Program-made: the position numbers and the translations under genes
Part shown: piece after piece, positions 18,012 through 28,257 of the stretch
How positions within the stretch are numbered: the first letter of the stretch is position 1
How the letters are laid out: each line of letters starts with the position of its first letter
From: Nocardiopsis alborubida
Lineage (GTDB): Bacteria > Actinomycetota > Actinomycetes > Streptosporangiales > Streptosporangiaceae
Length of the DNA: 64,000 bases
Assembly: GCF_012396365.1 (NCBI RefSeq)
Contig: NZ_JAAXPG010000004.1
Location: forward strand, 62,001 to 126,000
Direction: 5' to 3'
Notes under the pieces: model-generated
What the model was told of the DNA's origin: nothing
Databases searched by the model: none
What the model saw: the letters and a program-made list of their open reading frames with translations, nothing else

Positions 18012-18737
18012 TCAGCGGCCCGGCTTGACCGCCGTGACCGCCATGGCCATGCCGAACACGCGCAGCGGAGTGCCCTCCAGGGTGTCGGACAGGGTCTGCA
18101 ACGCCGTGGTGCGCCGGTCGAACGGCGGCATCAGGTAGTCGATGGCGCGCACGCGCAGCCCGGCGCCCCGCAGCAGGCGCCCCATCTGCTGGGTGGTGAA
18201 CGAGCGCGCGTCCGACATGTGCGCGTGCAGGGGGCCGATCCAGGGCAGGAAGGGCGCGGTGAGCGCCGAGCGCCGCCGACCGCCCCAGAGCACGCCGTGG
18301 GCCTCGAAGGGGAACCAGCGGTTGGGCGCGGTCAGGGAGAGCGCGCCGCCCGGCTTGAGGACGCGGCGGACCTCGCTGAGGGCGCCCTCCAGGTCATCGG
18401 CGTGCTCGACCACCTCGAACGCGGTCACGCGGTCGAAGGTGTTGGCGTCGAAGGCCAGCGCGTCGGCGGACATCTTGTGGATGCCGATCCGGTCCTCCAG
18501 CCCGGTGCCCGCGATGCGCCCGGCGAACGCGTCGAGCCGCTCTGGTTCGAGGTCGATCGCGTCCACGCGCACGTAGCCCCCGGCCAGTTCGACCGTGTGG
18601 ACGCCGTCGCCGCAGCCCACGTCGAGCAGGCGGTCGCCGCGGACGGGCAGCTGCCGGGACACCGCCCCGACGCGCTTGACCACCCCCCGCGGCCCGAAGG
18701 CGCTGGAGGCGTCGCCCAGTGCGTCACCGCTGTGCAT
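18012..18737 (-). CDS. Class I SAM-dependent methyltransferase
   Basis: Protein of 241 residues with a typical SAM-binding fold: LLDVGCGDGVHTVELAG is motif I, VDAIDLEPERLDAF holds the acidic residue after strand 2, and FDRVTAFEVVEHADD is motif post-I/II. The VLKPGGALSLTAPNRWFPFE segment resembles ubiquinone/menaquinone- and sterol-type small-molecule methyltransferases (UbiG-like), but no substrate can be assigned. It is convergent with pcnA, only three bases apart, with no terminator in between. Confidence 0.8.
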   Translation of the reverse strand: MHSGDALGDASSAFGPRGVVKRVGAVSRQLPVRGDRLLDVGCGDGVHTVELAGGYVRVDAIDLEPERLDAFAGRIAGTGLEDRIGIHKMSADALAFDANTFDRVTAFEVVEHADDLEGALSEVRRVLKPGGALSLTAPNRWFPFEAHGVLWGGRRRSALTAPFLPWIGPLHAHMSDARSFTTQQMGRLLRGAGLRVRAIDYLMPPFDRRTTALQTLSDTLEGTPLRVFGMAMAVTAVKPGR

Positions 18738-18753
18738 GGAGAACCATCCCCGC

Positions 18754-18832
18754 TGTCGACAAGTCTCCCCGTGGACACTACAACAGGTGACCACATGGTG
18801 ACGTGTCGATGTGTCACCAGGTCGACAAGGTG
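18754..18832. repeat. tgtcgac-rich tract between methyltransferase and MFS genes
   Basis: Contains gctgtcgacaagtc, cgtgtcgatgtgtcacc and aggtcgacaagg within 80 bases. It is of the same flavour as tracts near 6060, 13495 and 40080 and lies directly upstream of the methyltransferase start. Confidence 0.35.
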
Positions 18833-20128
18833 CTAAGCGGTCTCGCGCTCCGCCTCGGCGGCGGTGGCGCGGCGCCCGCGCACGACCCAGGCGGCTCCCA
18901 TCGCCAGGTAGGCCGCGGCCATCGCGGCGACCACCGCGGGGCTGATCCCCGACGGCGGGACCAGCGCGGCGGCCAGCGCCGCGCCCAGGACGAACGTGGC
19001 GTTGAACAGCACGTCGTACACGGAGAACACCCGTCCCCGGAACGCGTCGTCGACATGTCGCTGAACCAACGTGTCGACGGTGACCTTGACCCCCTGCGAG
19101 ACGAAGCCCAGCGCGAACGCGGCCACGGGGAAGAGCACGGGCGAGAAGGGCAGCCCGAACACCACCAGGACCACGGACGCCGCCGCCAGTTGCAGGGCGA
19201 TCCACGTCCCCGGGGCCGTCCGCGCGGTCGCCCACGGGGTGGCCACCGCGCCCACGAGGAACCCCGCCCCCGACAGGCCCATCGCCACCGAGAAACCGGC
19301 CAGCCCGGCCACGCCGCCGCCGGTGAAGGTGTTGTTGTACAGCAGCAGCGTCAGCAGCGTGGAGACACCGAACAGCACCCGGTGGCCGCCGATCGTGAGC
19401 AGCGCGTCGCGGGCCTCCGGGCGCGCCCGGAGGTGGCGCACCCCCGAGACCATGCCCCGCACCACGTTGCGCACGGCCGCCGCGACCTCGTCCGGCTCCC
19501 GTTCCAGGTGCGGTCCCAGCTCGTCGTGGCCCAGGGTGAGGGAGACCAGCGCCGCCCCGGCGAAGCCGAGCGCGGCCACGAACAGGATGAGCCCGGTGCC
19601 CAGGGCGTCCTCGCCGCCGAACAGCCCGATCGCGGCGCCCGCCCCCGCGCCCAGGAAGCTCGCCGCGGTACCGCTGGTCGGCGTGACCGCGTTGGCCATC
19701 ATCAGCTTGTCCCGGGCCACCACGTAGGGCAGCCCGGCGGACAGCCCGGACAGGAAGAAGCGGTTGACGCTCAGCACCAGGAGCGCGGCGAGGAGGAAGG
19801 CCGGGCTCCCGCCCTCCGACACCAGGAACGCGCTCGCCACCGCGAGAGCCGCCTTGGCCAGGGAGGACAGCAGCAGGATCTGGCGCCGGGGCCACCTGTC
19901 GATCAGCACCCCGGCGAACGGGGCCACCACCGAGAACGGCAGGAGCAGCACGGCGAAGGCCGCGGCGACGGCACCGGCGCTGGTGTGCTGCTCGGGGGTG
20001 AAGAAGACGAAGCCCGCCAGCCCGGCCTGGTACACCCCGTCGGAGAACTGCGCCACCAGCCGGGTGCCGAACAGGCGGCGGAACCGGGGCCCCCGCAGGA
20101 CCACGCGCAGATCACCGAAGAAGGACAC
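18833..20128 (-). CDS. Major facilitator superfamily transporter
   Basis: A 431-residue, 12-helix MFS protein of the MFS_3/enterobactin-exporter-like type. The loop after helix 2 reads PFAGVLIDRWPRRQ, the GxxxDRxGRR-type signature of the family, and a pseudo-repeat FRGRVFSVYDVLF begins the corresponding loop of the second half. The first residues (SFFGDLRVVLRGPRFRRLFGTRLVAQFSDG) are typical of actinobacterial drug or siderophore exporters. No substrate can be inferred. It sits upstream of the methyltransferase on the same strand. Confidence 0.85.
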   Translation of the reverse strand: MSFFGDLRVVLRGPRFRRLFGTRLVAQFSDGVYQAGLAGFVFFTPEQHTSAGAVAAAFAVLLLPFSVVAPFAGVLIDRWPRRQILLLSSLAKAALAVASAFLVSEGGSPAFLLAALLVLSVNRFFLSGLSAGLPYVVARDKLMMANAVTPTSGTAASFLGAGAGAAIGLFGGEDALGTGLILFVAALGFAGAALVSLTLGHDELGPHLEREPDEVAAAVRNVVRGMVSGVRHLRARPEARDALLTIGGHRVLFGVSTLLTLLLYNNTFTGGGVAGLAGFSVAMGLSGAGFLVGAVATPWATARTAPGTWIALQLAAASVVLVVFGLPFSPVLFPVAAFALGFVSQGVKVTVDTLVQRHVDDAFRGRVFSVYDVLFNATFVLGAALAAALVPPSGISPAVVAAMAAAYLAMGAAWVVRGRRATAAEAERETA

Positions 20129-20201
20129 GGCACCAAGGGTAGGCCGTACCCGGGGCCCGGGAGGCTCCGGGAAGGGACCGGTCCCGGGGAGGGACCGGCC
20201 C

Positions 20202-20228
20202 CGGGCGGGCGAGGGGACCGCCCGCCCG
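20202..20228. terminator. Hairpin terminator downstream of ino1
   Basis: CGGGCGGGCG (20202-20211) pairs with CGCCCGCCCG (20219-20228), stem 10, loop 7, just past the ino1 stop on the minus strand. Confidence 0.6.
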
Positions 20229-20234
20229 AACGCT

Positions 20235-21323
20235 CTACTCGTCGGCGCCGCCGGGCTGGTCGGCGATGAACTGCTCGACCTTCTCGTGGGCCTCGGCGTC
20301 GCTGTACTGCTCCGGCGGGGACTTCATGAAGTAGGAGGACGGGCCCAGGATCGGGCCGCCGATGCCGCGGTCCTTGGCGATCTTGGCGGCGCGGACCGCG
20401 TCGATGATGATGCCCGCGGAGTTGGGGGAGTCCCAGACCTCCAGCTTGTACTCCAGGTTCAGCGGCACGTCGCCGAACGCGCGCCCCTCCAGGCGGATGT
20501 AGGCCCACTTGCGGTCGTCCAGCCACGGCACGTGGTCCGAGGGGCCGATGTGCACCGAGCCGGCCTTCAGCTCGTGGGGGATCTGCGAGGTGACGGACTG
20601 CGTCTTGGAGATCTTCTTGGACTCCAGGCGGTCGCGCTCCAACATGTTCTTGAAGTCCATGTTGCCGCCGAAGTTGAGCTGGTACGTGCGGTCCACGATC
20701 ACACCGCGGTCCTCGAACAGCTTGGACAGCACCCGGTGGGTGATGGTCGCGCCGATCTGCGACTTGATGTCGTCGCCGATGATCGGCACACCGGCTCTGG
20801 TGAACTTCTCGGCCCACTCCGGGTCGGAGGCGATGAACACCGGCAGGGCGTTGACGAAGGCGACGCCGGCGTCGATCGCGCACTGGGCGTAGAACTTGCC
20901 GGCCTCCTCCGAACCCACCGGGAGGTAGGACACGAGCACGTCGGCCTTGCTGGCCTTGAGCGCCGCGACCACGTCCACCGCGTCCTCGGGGGACTCCTGG
21001 ATGATCTCGCGGTAGTACTTGCCGAGTCCGTCGTAGGTCGGTCCGCGCATGACGGTGACGCCGGTCGGCGGCACGTCGCAGATCTTGACGGTGTTGTTCT
21101 CGCTGGCCGTGATGGCGTCGGCCAGGTCGTGACCGACCTTCTTGGCGTCCACGTCGAAGGCTGCGACGAACTCGATGTCGCGCACGTGGTACGGGCCGAA
21201 CTGCACGTGCATCAGGCCTGGTACCCGGGACTCGGGGTTGGCGTCCTTGTAGTAGTGCACGCCCTGGACGAGCGACGCCGCACAGTTGCCGACGCCCACG
21301 ACGGCTACACGTACCGAACCCAT
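20235..21323 (-). CDS. ino1: myo-Inositol-1-phosphate synthase
   Basis: NAD-dependent conversion of glucose-6-phosphate to inositol-3-phosphate, the first step to mycothiol and phosphatidylinositol in actinobacteria. The 362 residues begin [18 protein letters not shown], the NAD-binding motif. [16 protein letters not shown] and [12 protein letters not shown] are family signatures. The ATG at 21323 was chosen because AAGGAG lies ten bases upstream and the protein then starts at the Rossmann strand; an ATG 39 bases upstream adds nothing conserved. The PadR-family gene that often sits beside ino1 in this order is missing here. Confidence 0.95.
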   Translation of the reverse strand: MGSVRVAVVGVGNCAASLVQGVHYYKDANPESRVPGLMHVQFGPYHVRDIEFVAAFDVDAKKVGHDLADAITASENNTVKICDVPPTGVTVMRGPTYDGLGKYYREIIQESPEDAVDVVAALKASKADVLVSYLPVGSEEAGKFYAQCAIDAGVAFVNALPVFIASDPEWAEKFTRAGVPIIGDDIKSQIGATITHRVLSKLFEDRGVIVDRTYQLNFGGNMDFKNMLERDRLESKKISKTQSVTSQIPHELKAGSVHIGPSDHVPWLDDRKWAYIRLEGRAFGDVPLNLEYKLEVWDSPNSAGIIIDAVRAAKIAKDRGIGGPILGPSSYFMKSPPEQYSDAEAHEKVEQFIADQPGGADE

Positions 21324-22277
21324 TGGTCCTTGCTCCTTCTTGTTCGCGAACATGGATTCCACGGCGCACGACGACGGGACCGCGCCGACGGCGGCTCCGG
21401 GTCCCGTCGTCCCGCGTTCGTTTCCCGTATGTGGTCAGCAGCGCACACGGCGTTTCTGTTCCCACCCACCGTCCCGCACCGCCCTCGGCGGGCGGTGTCC
21501 GGCGCGCGGAGCCCCCGTGCCCCCTCCGCCGTCCTCGGCGGACGGCCCGGGCATGGTTCGCGTCCCGCGACGAGAAACGCAGGGGGAACGTGCATGTCTG
21601 GCTGTTTTGTTCAGTTCTGACTCTATCCCCGCCCGTCCGCGGGCCCGCATGCCGGACCTGTGACACGCGTCCGCGTTCGCGTGCACGCGTCGGCCGCCGT
21701 CCGTGAACCCCCGGAATCCTGCGGGGAAAATCTCACACACCCATCCCTACCAGCGCCGACACCGGACACCTCGCGGCCGGGTTGTCGCCCGGCCCGCTCG
21801 TCGGCGTTCGGTTCGCCTGCTCTGAACTGGCACAACGGGCGTTTCCCGGCGAAACATGACCAGGTGTCCCAGGACGCGCGATAACCTCGCGCGTGGGTTG
21901 TGCTATACCGTTCGATCGCTCTAACGTGACCTGTGATTTGCGTGCGTAGCCGGTAGAGCCCCCGGACCCAGCCCCTGCCGCGGCGGCGTTTCCGTAGGCA
22001 CCGAGTACCGAGGGCTGTCGCTCCCGCAGGCCAACGACCAGGAGGAAGAAGCGGCTTACGTCTTCGCGACCTGTGTGAAAACCCCCGCCCGTCTTCGAGC
22101 GTCCTTTATGAAGCCTTGAACGACAGGCACAGCGTTGGACACGGCCACGCCGGTCCGGTCCACGCCAGTCATCGCGAGAAGCAGGTCGCGGATCACCGAT
22201 CCCCCAGGGGGACCGTCCCCCCGTTTCCACCAAGGAATCGTCAGGCCGACCGGCCGTGAGAGGCAATCGAGGACCAC
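21324..22277. other. Long intergenic region between ino1 and the PBP gene
   Basis: Roughly 950 bases without a convincing gene on either strand; candidate frames read as Arg/Pro/Ser-rich shadow sequence. It must contain the divergent promoters of ino1 and the PBP. A possible plus-strand promoter is TTGTGC near 21898 with TCTAAC about 17 bases on, which would leave a leader of over 300 bases. Neighbouring genomes usually carry a padR regulator here; none is recognisable. Confidence 0.45.
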
Positions 22278-25097
22278 GTGAGTACCGAACGACGACGGAA
22301 CGCCGATGGCGGCCGTCGCCGGGCCGACGGCCCGGCCGACGGCTCGCGCGGCGGCGGCGGACGGCGAAGGGCCGACGGCCCGCCCCGGGACGAACCCTCC
22401 GGAGGCCGCCGCCCGGACGCCGGTGACGGCTTCTGGGGAGACGACGCCGGGCCGGAGCGCCCGCGCCGCCGACGCCCCCCTGAGCAGGAGGCCCGTTCCG
22501 AGGGCCGCCGCCGTTCCGAGGGCGAGCGCCCGCGCCGCCCGGAGGGACAGCGCCGCCGCCCGGACGAGGACCCCCGCGGCCGCCGCAGGGCGTCCGGCTC
22601 CGGACCGCGCGACCCCCGAGACCCCCGCGACCGCGGCCGCGACCGCGAGAACGCCGCCCGCTCCGAGGGGCGGCGCGCCCCGGGCCGCGGCTCCCGCGCC
22701 GCCGCCGGCGGCGGCGGCCGAGGAGGCCGGGGAGGCGGTCGGCGCCGCGGCCGCGACGAGGAGCCGGACGACCGCCCCTGGTTCAAGCGCTTCCTGTCCA
22801 AGGCGTGGAAACCGGCCCTGGCCGTCTTCGGCCTGATGATCATCGGCGGCGTGGCGACCTTCGCGATCCTCTACGCCACCGCCCCCAACGTGAACGAGTT
22901 GGAGGCCAAGGCGGACACCGATCTGTCCGCCACCCAGATCATGTGGGCCCCGGAGGGCGACGCCGAACCCGAGGTCGCGGTCACCACGGGCGAGGTCAGG
23001 CGGGTCGAGGTCCAGAGCGAGGACATCCCGCAGACGGTCATCAACGGCGTGCTCGCCGCCGAGCAGCGCACCTTCTACACCGACCCCGGCATCAGCATCT
23101 CCGGTATCGGGCGCGCCCTCCTCTCGGGCGGCGAGGCGGGCGGCGGTTCCACCATCACCCAGCAGATGGCCCGGAACTACTACAGCGACCTGGAGATCGA
23201 CAACCAGTACATCCGCAAGATCCGCGAGATCTTCATCTCCATCAAGCTCAACCAGCAGATGGAGAAGGAGAAGATCCTCTCGACCTACCTCAACACCATC
23301 TACTTCGGCCGCAACGCCATGGGCATCCAGATGGCCGCCCAGTCCTACTTCGGCAAGGACCTGGACGAGCTGACCGACGCCGAGGGCGCCTTCCTGGGCA
23401 TCATCATCCAGATGCCCAGCAACTTCCAGGGCGAGATGGGCGACTGGACCAGGACCTACCTCACCGAGGAGCGCTGGCCCTACGTGCAGGACCAGCTGGC
23501 GCTCATGCACGAGGACGACCCCGACCTCGGCCTGCCCCGGGCCGAGGCCGAGGCCCTGGAGATCCCCGAGCTCGTCCCGTACGGCACCGAGGAGGGCGAG
23601 GAGGAGCAGGAGTACGACCCCAAGTTCGACTACGTTCGCCAGGCGGTCGTCCAGGAGATCGAGGAGCGCTACTCCGAGCAGGGGATCACCGCCCAGGACA
23701 TCGCCACCCAGGGCTTCGTCGTGCAGACCTCGCTGGACCCCGCGCTCATGGACGCCGCGCGCAGCTCCTTCGACGTCCTGCCGAACACCCCCGAGGACAC
23801 GATGATGGGCCTGACCGCGGTCGACCCCGCCACGGGGCAGATCGTCGCCTTCCACGGGGGCGACAACGTGGTCGAGGACGTCAACAACTCGCTGGTGCAC
23901 CGGACGCAGGCGGGTTCGTCCTACAAGCCCTACGTGCTCGCCACCGCGCTCAAGAACGGCATCAGCCTCAACAGCACGTTCGACGGTGACTCCCCCCAGG
24001 AGTTCCCTGAGTTGCAGAGCCCGGTCATCAACGCGGGCGACAGGAGTTGGGGACCGGTCAACCTGATCCAGTCCACCGCCCAGTCGGTCAACACCCCGTT
24101 CGTGGAACTGGCGGTGCGGATGACCCCGGCCGCGGTGGACCAGCTCGCGGTCCAGGCCGGTGTGGCCGAGGAGCAGACCACGACCTCGGCCCAGGGGCCG
24201 CTCATCGCGCTGGGCACCCACCAGGTGAGCGCGCTGGACCAGGCCGAGGGCTACTCCACCTTCGCCGCGGGCGGCGTGCACCGCCCGGCGCACATGGTCA
24301 CCGAGCTGCGCACCGCCGACGGCACGGTGGTCCCGCCCAACGACGCCGACCTGCTGGAGGAAGGCGAGCAGGTGGTCACCTCGGACGTCGCGGCCGACGT
24401 CACCTACGCCATGACCCAGGTGGTCGAGCCCGGCGGCGGTGGCGAGAACGCCGCGCTGCCCGACGGGCGCCCCGTCGCGGGCAAGACCGGTACCTCCAGC
24501 GACGCGGTCTCCGCGTGGTTCGTGGGCTACACGCCGCAGCTGGTCGCCGCGGTGGGGCTGAGCCGTGCGGACGCCAACCAGGCCCTGGAGTTCGACGGCC
24601 AGACCGCGGGCGAGATCTTCGGTGGCACCACCTCGGCCAACGTGTGGCGCGAGTTCATGACGACCGCCATGGAGGGCGTCGAACCGGCGCAGTTCCCGCC
24701 GCCCGCCTACGTCGGCACGGAACAGAGCTTCGTGCCCACGCCGTCCCCGAGCGCGGAGGAGAGCGACGAGCCCACCGACGAGCCCTCTCCCGAGGAATCC
24801 GCGAGCGAGAGCCCGCCGGAGTGCGACCCGGCCATGCCCGACTCCCCGGAGTGCCAGGGCCAGCAGACCGAAGAGCCCTGCGAACCCGGAATGGGCCGGG
24901 ACTGCCCGGAGAGCCCCGGCACGGGGGACCAGGAGGAATGCGGCATGTTCCCCCGTCCCGGCTGTGAGGAGACCGAGCCGAGCGGCGACGCCACGGACCC
25001 GGAGCAGGACGGCGGGGACCAGGGCGGCTGGCCCTTCCGGGCGAACGGGGCCGGGAGCGACGCCAACAGGATGATCATCCTCGGCCGGGACGACTGA
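22278..25097 (+). CDS. Bifunctional (class A) penicillin-binding protein
   Basis: Peptidoglycan glycosyltransferase/transpeptidase, 939 residues, orthologous by position to PonA1 of mycobacteria. An unusually long basic Arg/Gly-rich cytoplasmic tail (1-175) precedes one membrane helix (about 180-202). The GT51 domain has catalytic Glu262 in [26 protein letters not shown] and [15 protein letters not shown]. The transpeptidase domain has Ser547-Ser-Tyr-Lys550, an SVN motif and Lys736-Thr-Gly. The C-terminal 130 residues are Pro/Glu/Ser-rich with six cysteines, an external tail of unknown role. It starts at a GTG. Confidence 0.94.
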   Translation: MSTERRRNADGGRRRADGPADGSRGGGGRRRADGPPRDEPSGGRRPDAGDGFWGDDAGPERPRRRRPPEQEARSEGRRRSEGERPRRPEGQRRRPDEDPRGRRRASGSGPRDPRDPRDRGRDRENAARSEGRRAPGRGSRAAAGGGGRGGRGGGRRRGRDEEPDDRPWFKRFLSKAWKPALAVFGLMIIGGVATFAILYATAPNVNELEAKADTDLSATQIMWAPEGDAEPEVAVTTGEVRRVEVQSEDIPQTVINGVLAAEQRTFYTDPGISISGIGRALLSGGEAGGGSTITQQMARNYYSDLEIDNQYIRKIREIFISIKLNQQMEKEKILSTYLNTIYFGRNAMGIQMAAQSYFGKDLDELTDAEGAFLGIIIQMPSNFQGEMGDWTRTYLTEERWPYVQDQLALMHEDDPDLGLPRAEAEALEIPELVPYGTEEGEEEQEYDPKFDYVRQAVVQEIEERYSEQGITAQDIATQGFVVQTSLDPALMDAARSSFDVLPNTPEDTMMGLTAVDPATGQIVAFHGGDNVVEDVNNSLVHRTQAGSSYKPYVLATALKNGISLNSTFDGDSPQEFPELQSPVINAGDRSWGPVNLIQSTAQSVNTPFVELAVRMTPAAVDQLAVQAGVAEEQTTTSAQGPLIALGTHQVSALDQAEGYSTFAAGGVHRPAHMVTELRTADGTVVPPNDADLLEEGEQVVTSDVAADVTYAMTQVVEPGGGGENAALPDGRPVAGKTGTSSDAVSAWFVGYTPQLVAAVGLSRADANQALEFDGQTAGEIFGGTTSANVWREFMTTAMEGVEPAQFPPPAYVGTEQSFVPTPSPSAEESDEPTDEPSPEESASESPPECDPAMPDSPECQGQQTEEPCEPGMGRDCPESPGTGDQEECGMFPRPGCEETEPSGDATDPEQDGGDQGGWPFRANGAGSDANRMIILGRDD

Positions 25098-25116
25098 CCC
25101 GGTTCCGGATGGGTGA

Positions 25117-25149
25117 GGGGGCCGGTGCGCGTGGAGCGCACCGGCCCCC
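25117..25149 (+). terminator. Terminator downstream of the PBP gene
   Basis: GGGGGCCGGTGCGC (25117-25130) and GCGCACCGGCCCCC (25136-25149) form a 14-bp stem with a five-base loop, 20 bases after the PBP stop, followed by CTTC. Confidence 0.8.
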
Positions 25150-25336
25150 TTCGCGTGTGCCCGGGGTCCGTCCACAGGCCGCACCGGGAGGTGCGCGGCT
25201 GCTGGTAATCTTGGTTCCCGTATGGCTCAGAGTCCGCGCGACGCCCGCCCCCGCGGCGCGGAACCCGTCCCGGACTCCTGCCCTCCTGCTATGGAGATTC
25301 CATGGCCGCGACAGTCCAGAGGAGGAACGTACGCCT

Positions 25337-25627
25337 ATGCGTCGTTACGAACTCATGATCATCCTCGACCCCAACCTCGACGAGCGCACCGTCGCCCCGT
25401 CGCTGGAGAACTTCCTGGGTGTCGTCCGCAACGACGGCGGCTCGGTGGAGAAGGTCGACATCTGGGGCAAGCGCCGTCTCGCCTACGACATCGACAAGAA
25501 CGCCGAGGGCATCTACGCGGTGATCGACCTCACCGCCGAGCCCGCCACGGTCAAGGAGCTGGACCGCCAGCTCGGTATCGCCGAGGCCGTGCTCCGCACC
25601 AAGGTGCTCCGCCCCGAGGTCCACTAG
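25337..25627 (+). CDS. rpsF: 30S ribosomal protein S6
   Basis: S6 binds 16S rRNA with S18 in the small-subunit platform. The 96 residues begin [19 protein letters not shown], the standard S6 opening, and contain [18 protein letters not shown] ribosome site lies 12 bases before the ATG. It is the first gene of rpsF-ssb-rpsR-rplI, a conserved operon. The 130-base gap to ssb is longer than other gaps in the operon. Confidence 0.97.
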   Translation: MRRYELMIILDPNLDERTVAPSLENFLGVVRNDGGSVEKVDIWGKRRLAYDIDKNAEGIYAVIDLTAEPATVKELDRQLGIAEAVLRTKVLRPEVH

Positions 25628-25757
25628 GCGGCACCCCGCCGCCGCCCCCCGCCCCGACTTCCGTCCCCGGCCCTGAGTGTTATGTCAGTGGTGGCGCGGA
25701 TGATCGGGGGAACAGGCGAAACCGCCTGATCCGACTACCTCGAACCGGAGCCCATCC

Positions 25758-26351
25758 ATGGCAGGCGAAACCCAGATCACGCTCGTCGGCAACCTGGTCG
25801 ACGACCCTGAACTGCGCTTCACTCCCAGTGGAGCCGCGGTCGCCAACTTCCGTGTGGCCTCGACGCCCCGCACCTTCGACCGCGCGTCGGGGGAGTGGAA
25901 GGACGGCGAGTCCATGTTCCTCACCTGCACCGTCTGGCGGCAGTACGCGGAGAACGTGGCCGAGAGCCTTCAGCGCGGCATGCGCGTCATCGTGCAGGGC
26001 CGACTGAAGCAGCGCTCGTACGAGACCCGCGAGGGTGAGAAGCGGACCGTCTTCGAGATCGACGTCGACGAGGTCGGCCCGGCCCTGCGCAGCGCCACCG
26101 CCAAGGTGACCAAGTCGCAGCGCCAGGGTGGCGGCGGCGGCTTCGGCGGTGGCGGTGGCGGCGGTTTCGGTGGCGGCCAGCCCCAGCAGGGCGGCGGCTA
26201 CGGGAACCAGGGCGGCGGCTTCGGCGGGTCGCAGGGCGGCGGAGGCCGCAGCGGTCCCCCGGCCGACGACCCGTGGGCGACCAACGGCGGCGGCGGTGGC
26301 GGCGGTTTCGGTGGCGGAAGCGGGGGCTTCTCCGACGAGCCCCCGTTCTAG
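25758..26351 (+). CDS. ssb: Single-stranded DNA-binding protein SSB
   Basis: Essential ssDNA-binding protein, 197 residues. The OB fold occupies about 1-110 ([38 protein letters not shown]). It is followed by a flexible Gly/Gln-rich tail and the conserved acidic tip DEPPF, which recruits repair and replication proteins. The tail is strongly glycine-rich (GGGGGFGGG repeats), as in other actinomycete SsbA proteins. Confidence 0.96.
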   Translation: MAGETQITLVGNLVDDPELRFTPSGAAVANFRVASTPRTFDRASGEWKDGESMFLTCTVWRQYAENVAESLQRGMRVIVQGRLKQRSYETREGEKRTVFEIDVDEVGPALRSATAKVTKSQRQGGGGGFGGGGGGGFGGGQPQQGGGYGNQGGGFGGSQGGGGRSGPPADDPWATNGGGGGGGFGGGSGGFSDEPPF

Positions 26352-26450
26352 CCGCGGCAGCACCCCGTCCGGCGCCCCGAGGCGCCAGACCCCTTTCCAC
26401 ACCAGACCATCCCCGGGAGGACCCCGGGGCTCTTGCGAAGGAGCACCACG

Positions 26451-26687
26451 ATGGCTAAGCCGGCAGCGCGCAAGCCCAAGAAGAAGGTTTGCCTCTTCTG
26501 CCAGGAGAAGCAGTCCTACATCGACTACAAGGACACCACGCTTCTCCGCAAGTTCATCTCCGAGCGCGGCAAGATCCGCGCCCGCCGCGTCACGGGTAAC
26601 TGCACCCAGCACCAGCGCGACGTCGCGACCGCGATCAAGAACGCGCGCGAGGTGGCCCTGCTGCCCTACACCAGCACCGCCCGCTAA
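26451..26687 (+). CDS. rpsR: 30S ribosomal protein S18
   Basis: S18 of 78 residues, partner of S6. It carries Cys-x2-Cys (VCLFCQ) and a later Cys-x2-His (GNCTQHQRD), so it appears to be the zinc-binding form rather than the zinc-free paralogue made under zinc limitation. The [17 protein letters not shown] core is diagnostic. The ATG at 26451 follows AAGGAG at nine bases. An ATG 18 bases upstream has no ribosome site. Confidence 0.96.
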   Translation: MAKPAARKPKKKVCLFCQEKQSYIDYKDTTLLRKFISERGKIRARRVTGNCTQHQRDVATAIKNAREVALLPYTSTAR

Positions 26688-26714
26688 CGGCGATATCCGA
26701 GGGAGGTTTTTGTC

Positions 26715-27161
26715 GTGAAGCTGATTTTGACCCACGAGGTCAACGGTCTCGGAGCCCCCGGCGATGTCGTCGAGGTGAAGAACGGCTACGGTCGCAACTA
26801 CCTGCTGCCCCGCGGGTTCGCCATCCGGTGGACGCGCGGCGGTCAGAAGCAGATCGACCTGATCCAGCGCGCGCGCTCCGCGCGTGACATCCGCACGCTG
26901 GACGAGGCCCAGCAGGTCGCGGGCCGCGTCAACGCGCTCACCGTGCGCCTCAAGCAGCGCGCCGGCGAGGGTGGCCGCCTGTTCGGCTCGGTCACGCCCG
27001 CGGACATCGCCGACGCCGTCAAGGCGACCGGTGGTCCCGAGCTGGACAAGCGCCGGATCGAGATCAAGAACCCGATCAAGGCCGTCGGAAGCCACAAGGT
27101 CCAGGTCCGCCTGCACCCCGAGGTCTCCGCGACGATCAAGCTGGACGTCGTCGGTTCCTGA
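26715..27161 (+). CDS. rplI: 50S ribosomal protein L9
   Basis: L9 of 148 residues. The N-terminal domain opens [20 protein letters not shown] and continues [16 protein letters not shown], the L9 signature. The central helix and C-terminal domain ([16 protein letters not shown]) are complete. It begins with GTG after GAGGT at good spacing and ends the operon, with a terminator following. Confidence 0.97.
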   Translation: MKLILTHEVNGLGAPGDVVEVKNGYGRNYLLPRGFAIRWTRGGQKQIDLIQRARSARDIRTLDEAQQVAGRVNALTVRLKQRAGEGGRLFGSVTPADIADAVKATGGPELDKRRIEIKNPIKAVGSHKVQVRLHPEVSATIKLDVVGS

Positions 27162-27180
27162 CCGGCGCCGTGCACGTCGG

Positions 27181-27206
27181 GCCCCGTCTCCCTCCGGGAG
27201 GCGGGG
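27181..27206 (+). terminator. Terminator after rplI
   Basis: GCCCCGTCTCCC pairs with GGGAGGCGGGGC around a three-base loop, 20 bases beyond the rplI stop and followed by a short T stretch. Confidence 0.75.
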
Positions 27207-27312
27207 CCCCGCTGTTTCCGCGCCCCCGGCCCGTCGTGGGCCCGGCGCCATCGGAGACGGTCCGCGGTCCCGCGGAGTTCTCCTGACACGCCTGGTCGAC
27301 AGACAACCCTTT

Positions 27313-27329
27313 GATTACTCTTTGTAATC
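27313..27329. promoter_or_regulatory. AT-rich palindrome upstream of the amidase gene
   Basis: GATTAC and GTAATC flank a five-base centre (TCTTT), a 17-bp inverted repeat in an otherwise GC-rich leader about 63 bases before the amidase start. It could be an operator. No regulator is adjacent. Confidence 0.4.
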
Positions 27330-27391
27330 TATCGTGTTCTCTGTGTTGGTGTCGTACGTTGCACCACCCAGCACGGAGAGGACGTAGAGCC

Positions 27392-28225
27392 ATGACCGTG
27401 GAAAGAAGAGACGAGCCGGGCCGACACACACGGGTGGACCGCAGGACCGTTCTGCGGGGAACCGCCCTCGCCGCCGGGGGAGTGCTCCTCGGCGGGATCA
27501 CGGGTATCCCCGTCGCGGACCGGGCCTCCGCGGCCACACGACCCAAGGTGTACACGCGCGCCGACTGGGGGGCGCGCGCCCCGAAGAACAAGATCGAGGT
27601 CGTGGGCCGCGGGCCCACGCACATCGTCGTGCACCACACCGCCACGGCGAACTCGTCCGACACCTCGACCTCGCACGCCGCGTCGCTGTCGCGCTCCATC
27701 CAGCGGTACCACATGGACACCAACGGGTGGAGCGACATGGGGCAGCAGTTCACCATCAGCCGCGGCGGGCACATCATGGAGGGGCGCGACCAGAGCCTCC
27801 GTGCCGTCAGCGCGGGGCACCACGTGCTCGGCGCGCACACCGCCAACCACAACGAGCACGCGATCGGCATCGAGAACGAGGGCACCTACACCTCGGCGGC
27901 CCCGCCCGCGGTCCTGCTGGCGTCCTTGGCGGACACCTGCGCCTGGCTGTGCCTGGCCTACCGGCTGGACCCCGACGAGGCCATCGTCGGCCACCGCGAC
28001 TTCAACACGACGGGCTGCCCAGGCGACAAGCTCTACTCGGCGCTTCCCCGGCTCCGCTCCGACGTCAGGCGCATGATGCGGAAGCATCTCGCCCACCCGG
28101 GCGGGGCGACGGTCGCGGCAGCGGAGCCCGACGAGATGCCCACCTACCCCGACGTGCCGCGGGACGAGCAGGTGGCGCCCTACCGTCACGGACCCGCCGT
28201 CGGTGAGCGCGACACGTTCACGTGA
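27392..28225 (+). CDS. Tat-exported N-acetylmuramoyl-L-alanine amidase (Amidase_2/PGRP)
   Basis: Zinc peptidoglycan hydrolase that cuts the glycan-peptide bond, 277 residues. A twin-arginine signal (DRRTVLRGTALAAGG) predicts folded export by Tat. The catalytic domain begins PKVYTRADWGARAP. Zinc ligands are visible in VVHHTA, VGHRDFN and TTGCPGD, the His-His-Cys set of the family. The last 50 residues are a Pro/Asp-rich tail. The ATG at 27392 follows GGAGAGGA. The gene lies between rplI and the convergent MATE gene and is probably a single unit. Confidence 0.9.
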   Translation: MTVERRDEPGRHTRVDRRTVLRGTALAAGGVLLGGITGIPVADRASAATRPKVYTRADWGARAPKNKIEVVGRGPTHIVVHHTATANSSDTSTSHAASLSRSIQRYHMDTNGWSDMGQQFTISRGGHIMEGRDQSLRAVSAGHHVLGAHTANHNEHAIGIENEGTYTSAAPPAVLLASLADTCAWLCLAYRLDPDEAIVGHRDFNTTGCPGDKLYSALPRLRSDVRRMMRKHLAHPGGATVAAAEPDEMPTYPDVPRDEQVAPYRHGPAVGERDTFT

Positions 28226-28257
28226 CCCGGCCGGTCCGCCGGGGGACAGCGGGTACC

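Noticed and set aside
19045..19083. tgtcgac-like bases inside the MFS gene considered as another repeat insertion
   Set aside because: The encoded peptide (DTLVQRHVDDAFRGRVFS) fits the normal family sequence without extra residues, so the match is probably chance.
21324..22277. Riboswitch (for example c-di-AMP type) in the PBP leader
   Set aside because: I could not identify the conserved core elements of a known riboswitch, so it is left as an unexplained intergenic region.
22056..25184. 1042-codon open frame antisense to the PBP gene
   Set aside because: Low-complexity Gly/Val/Arg translation. The plus strand has all PBP catalytic motifs in frame.
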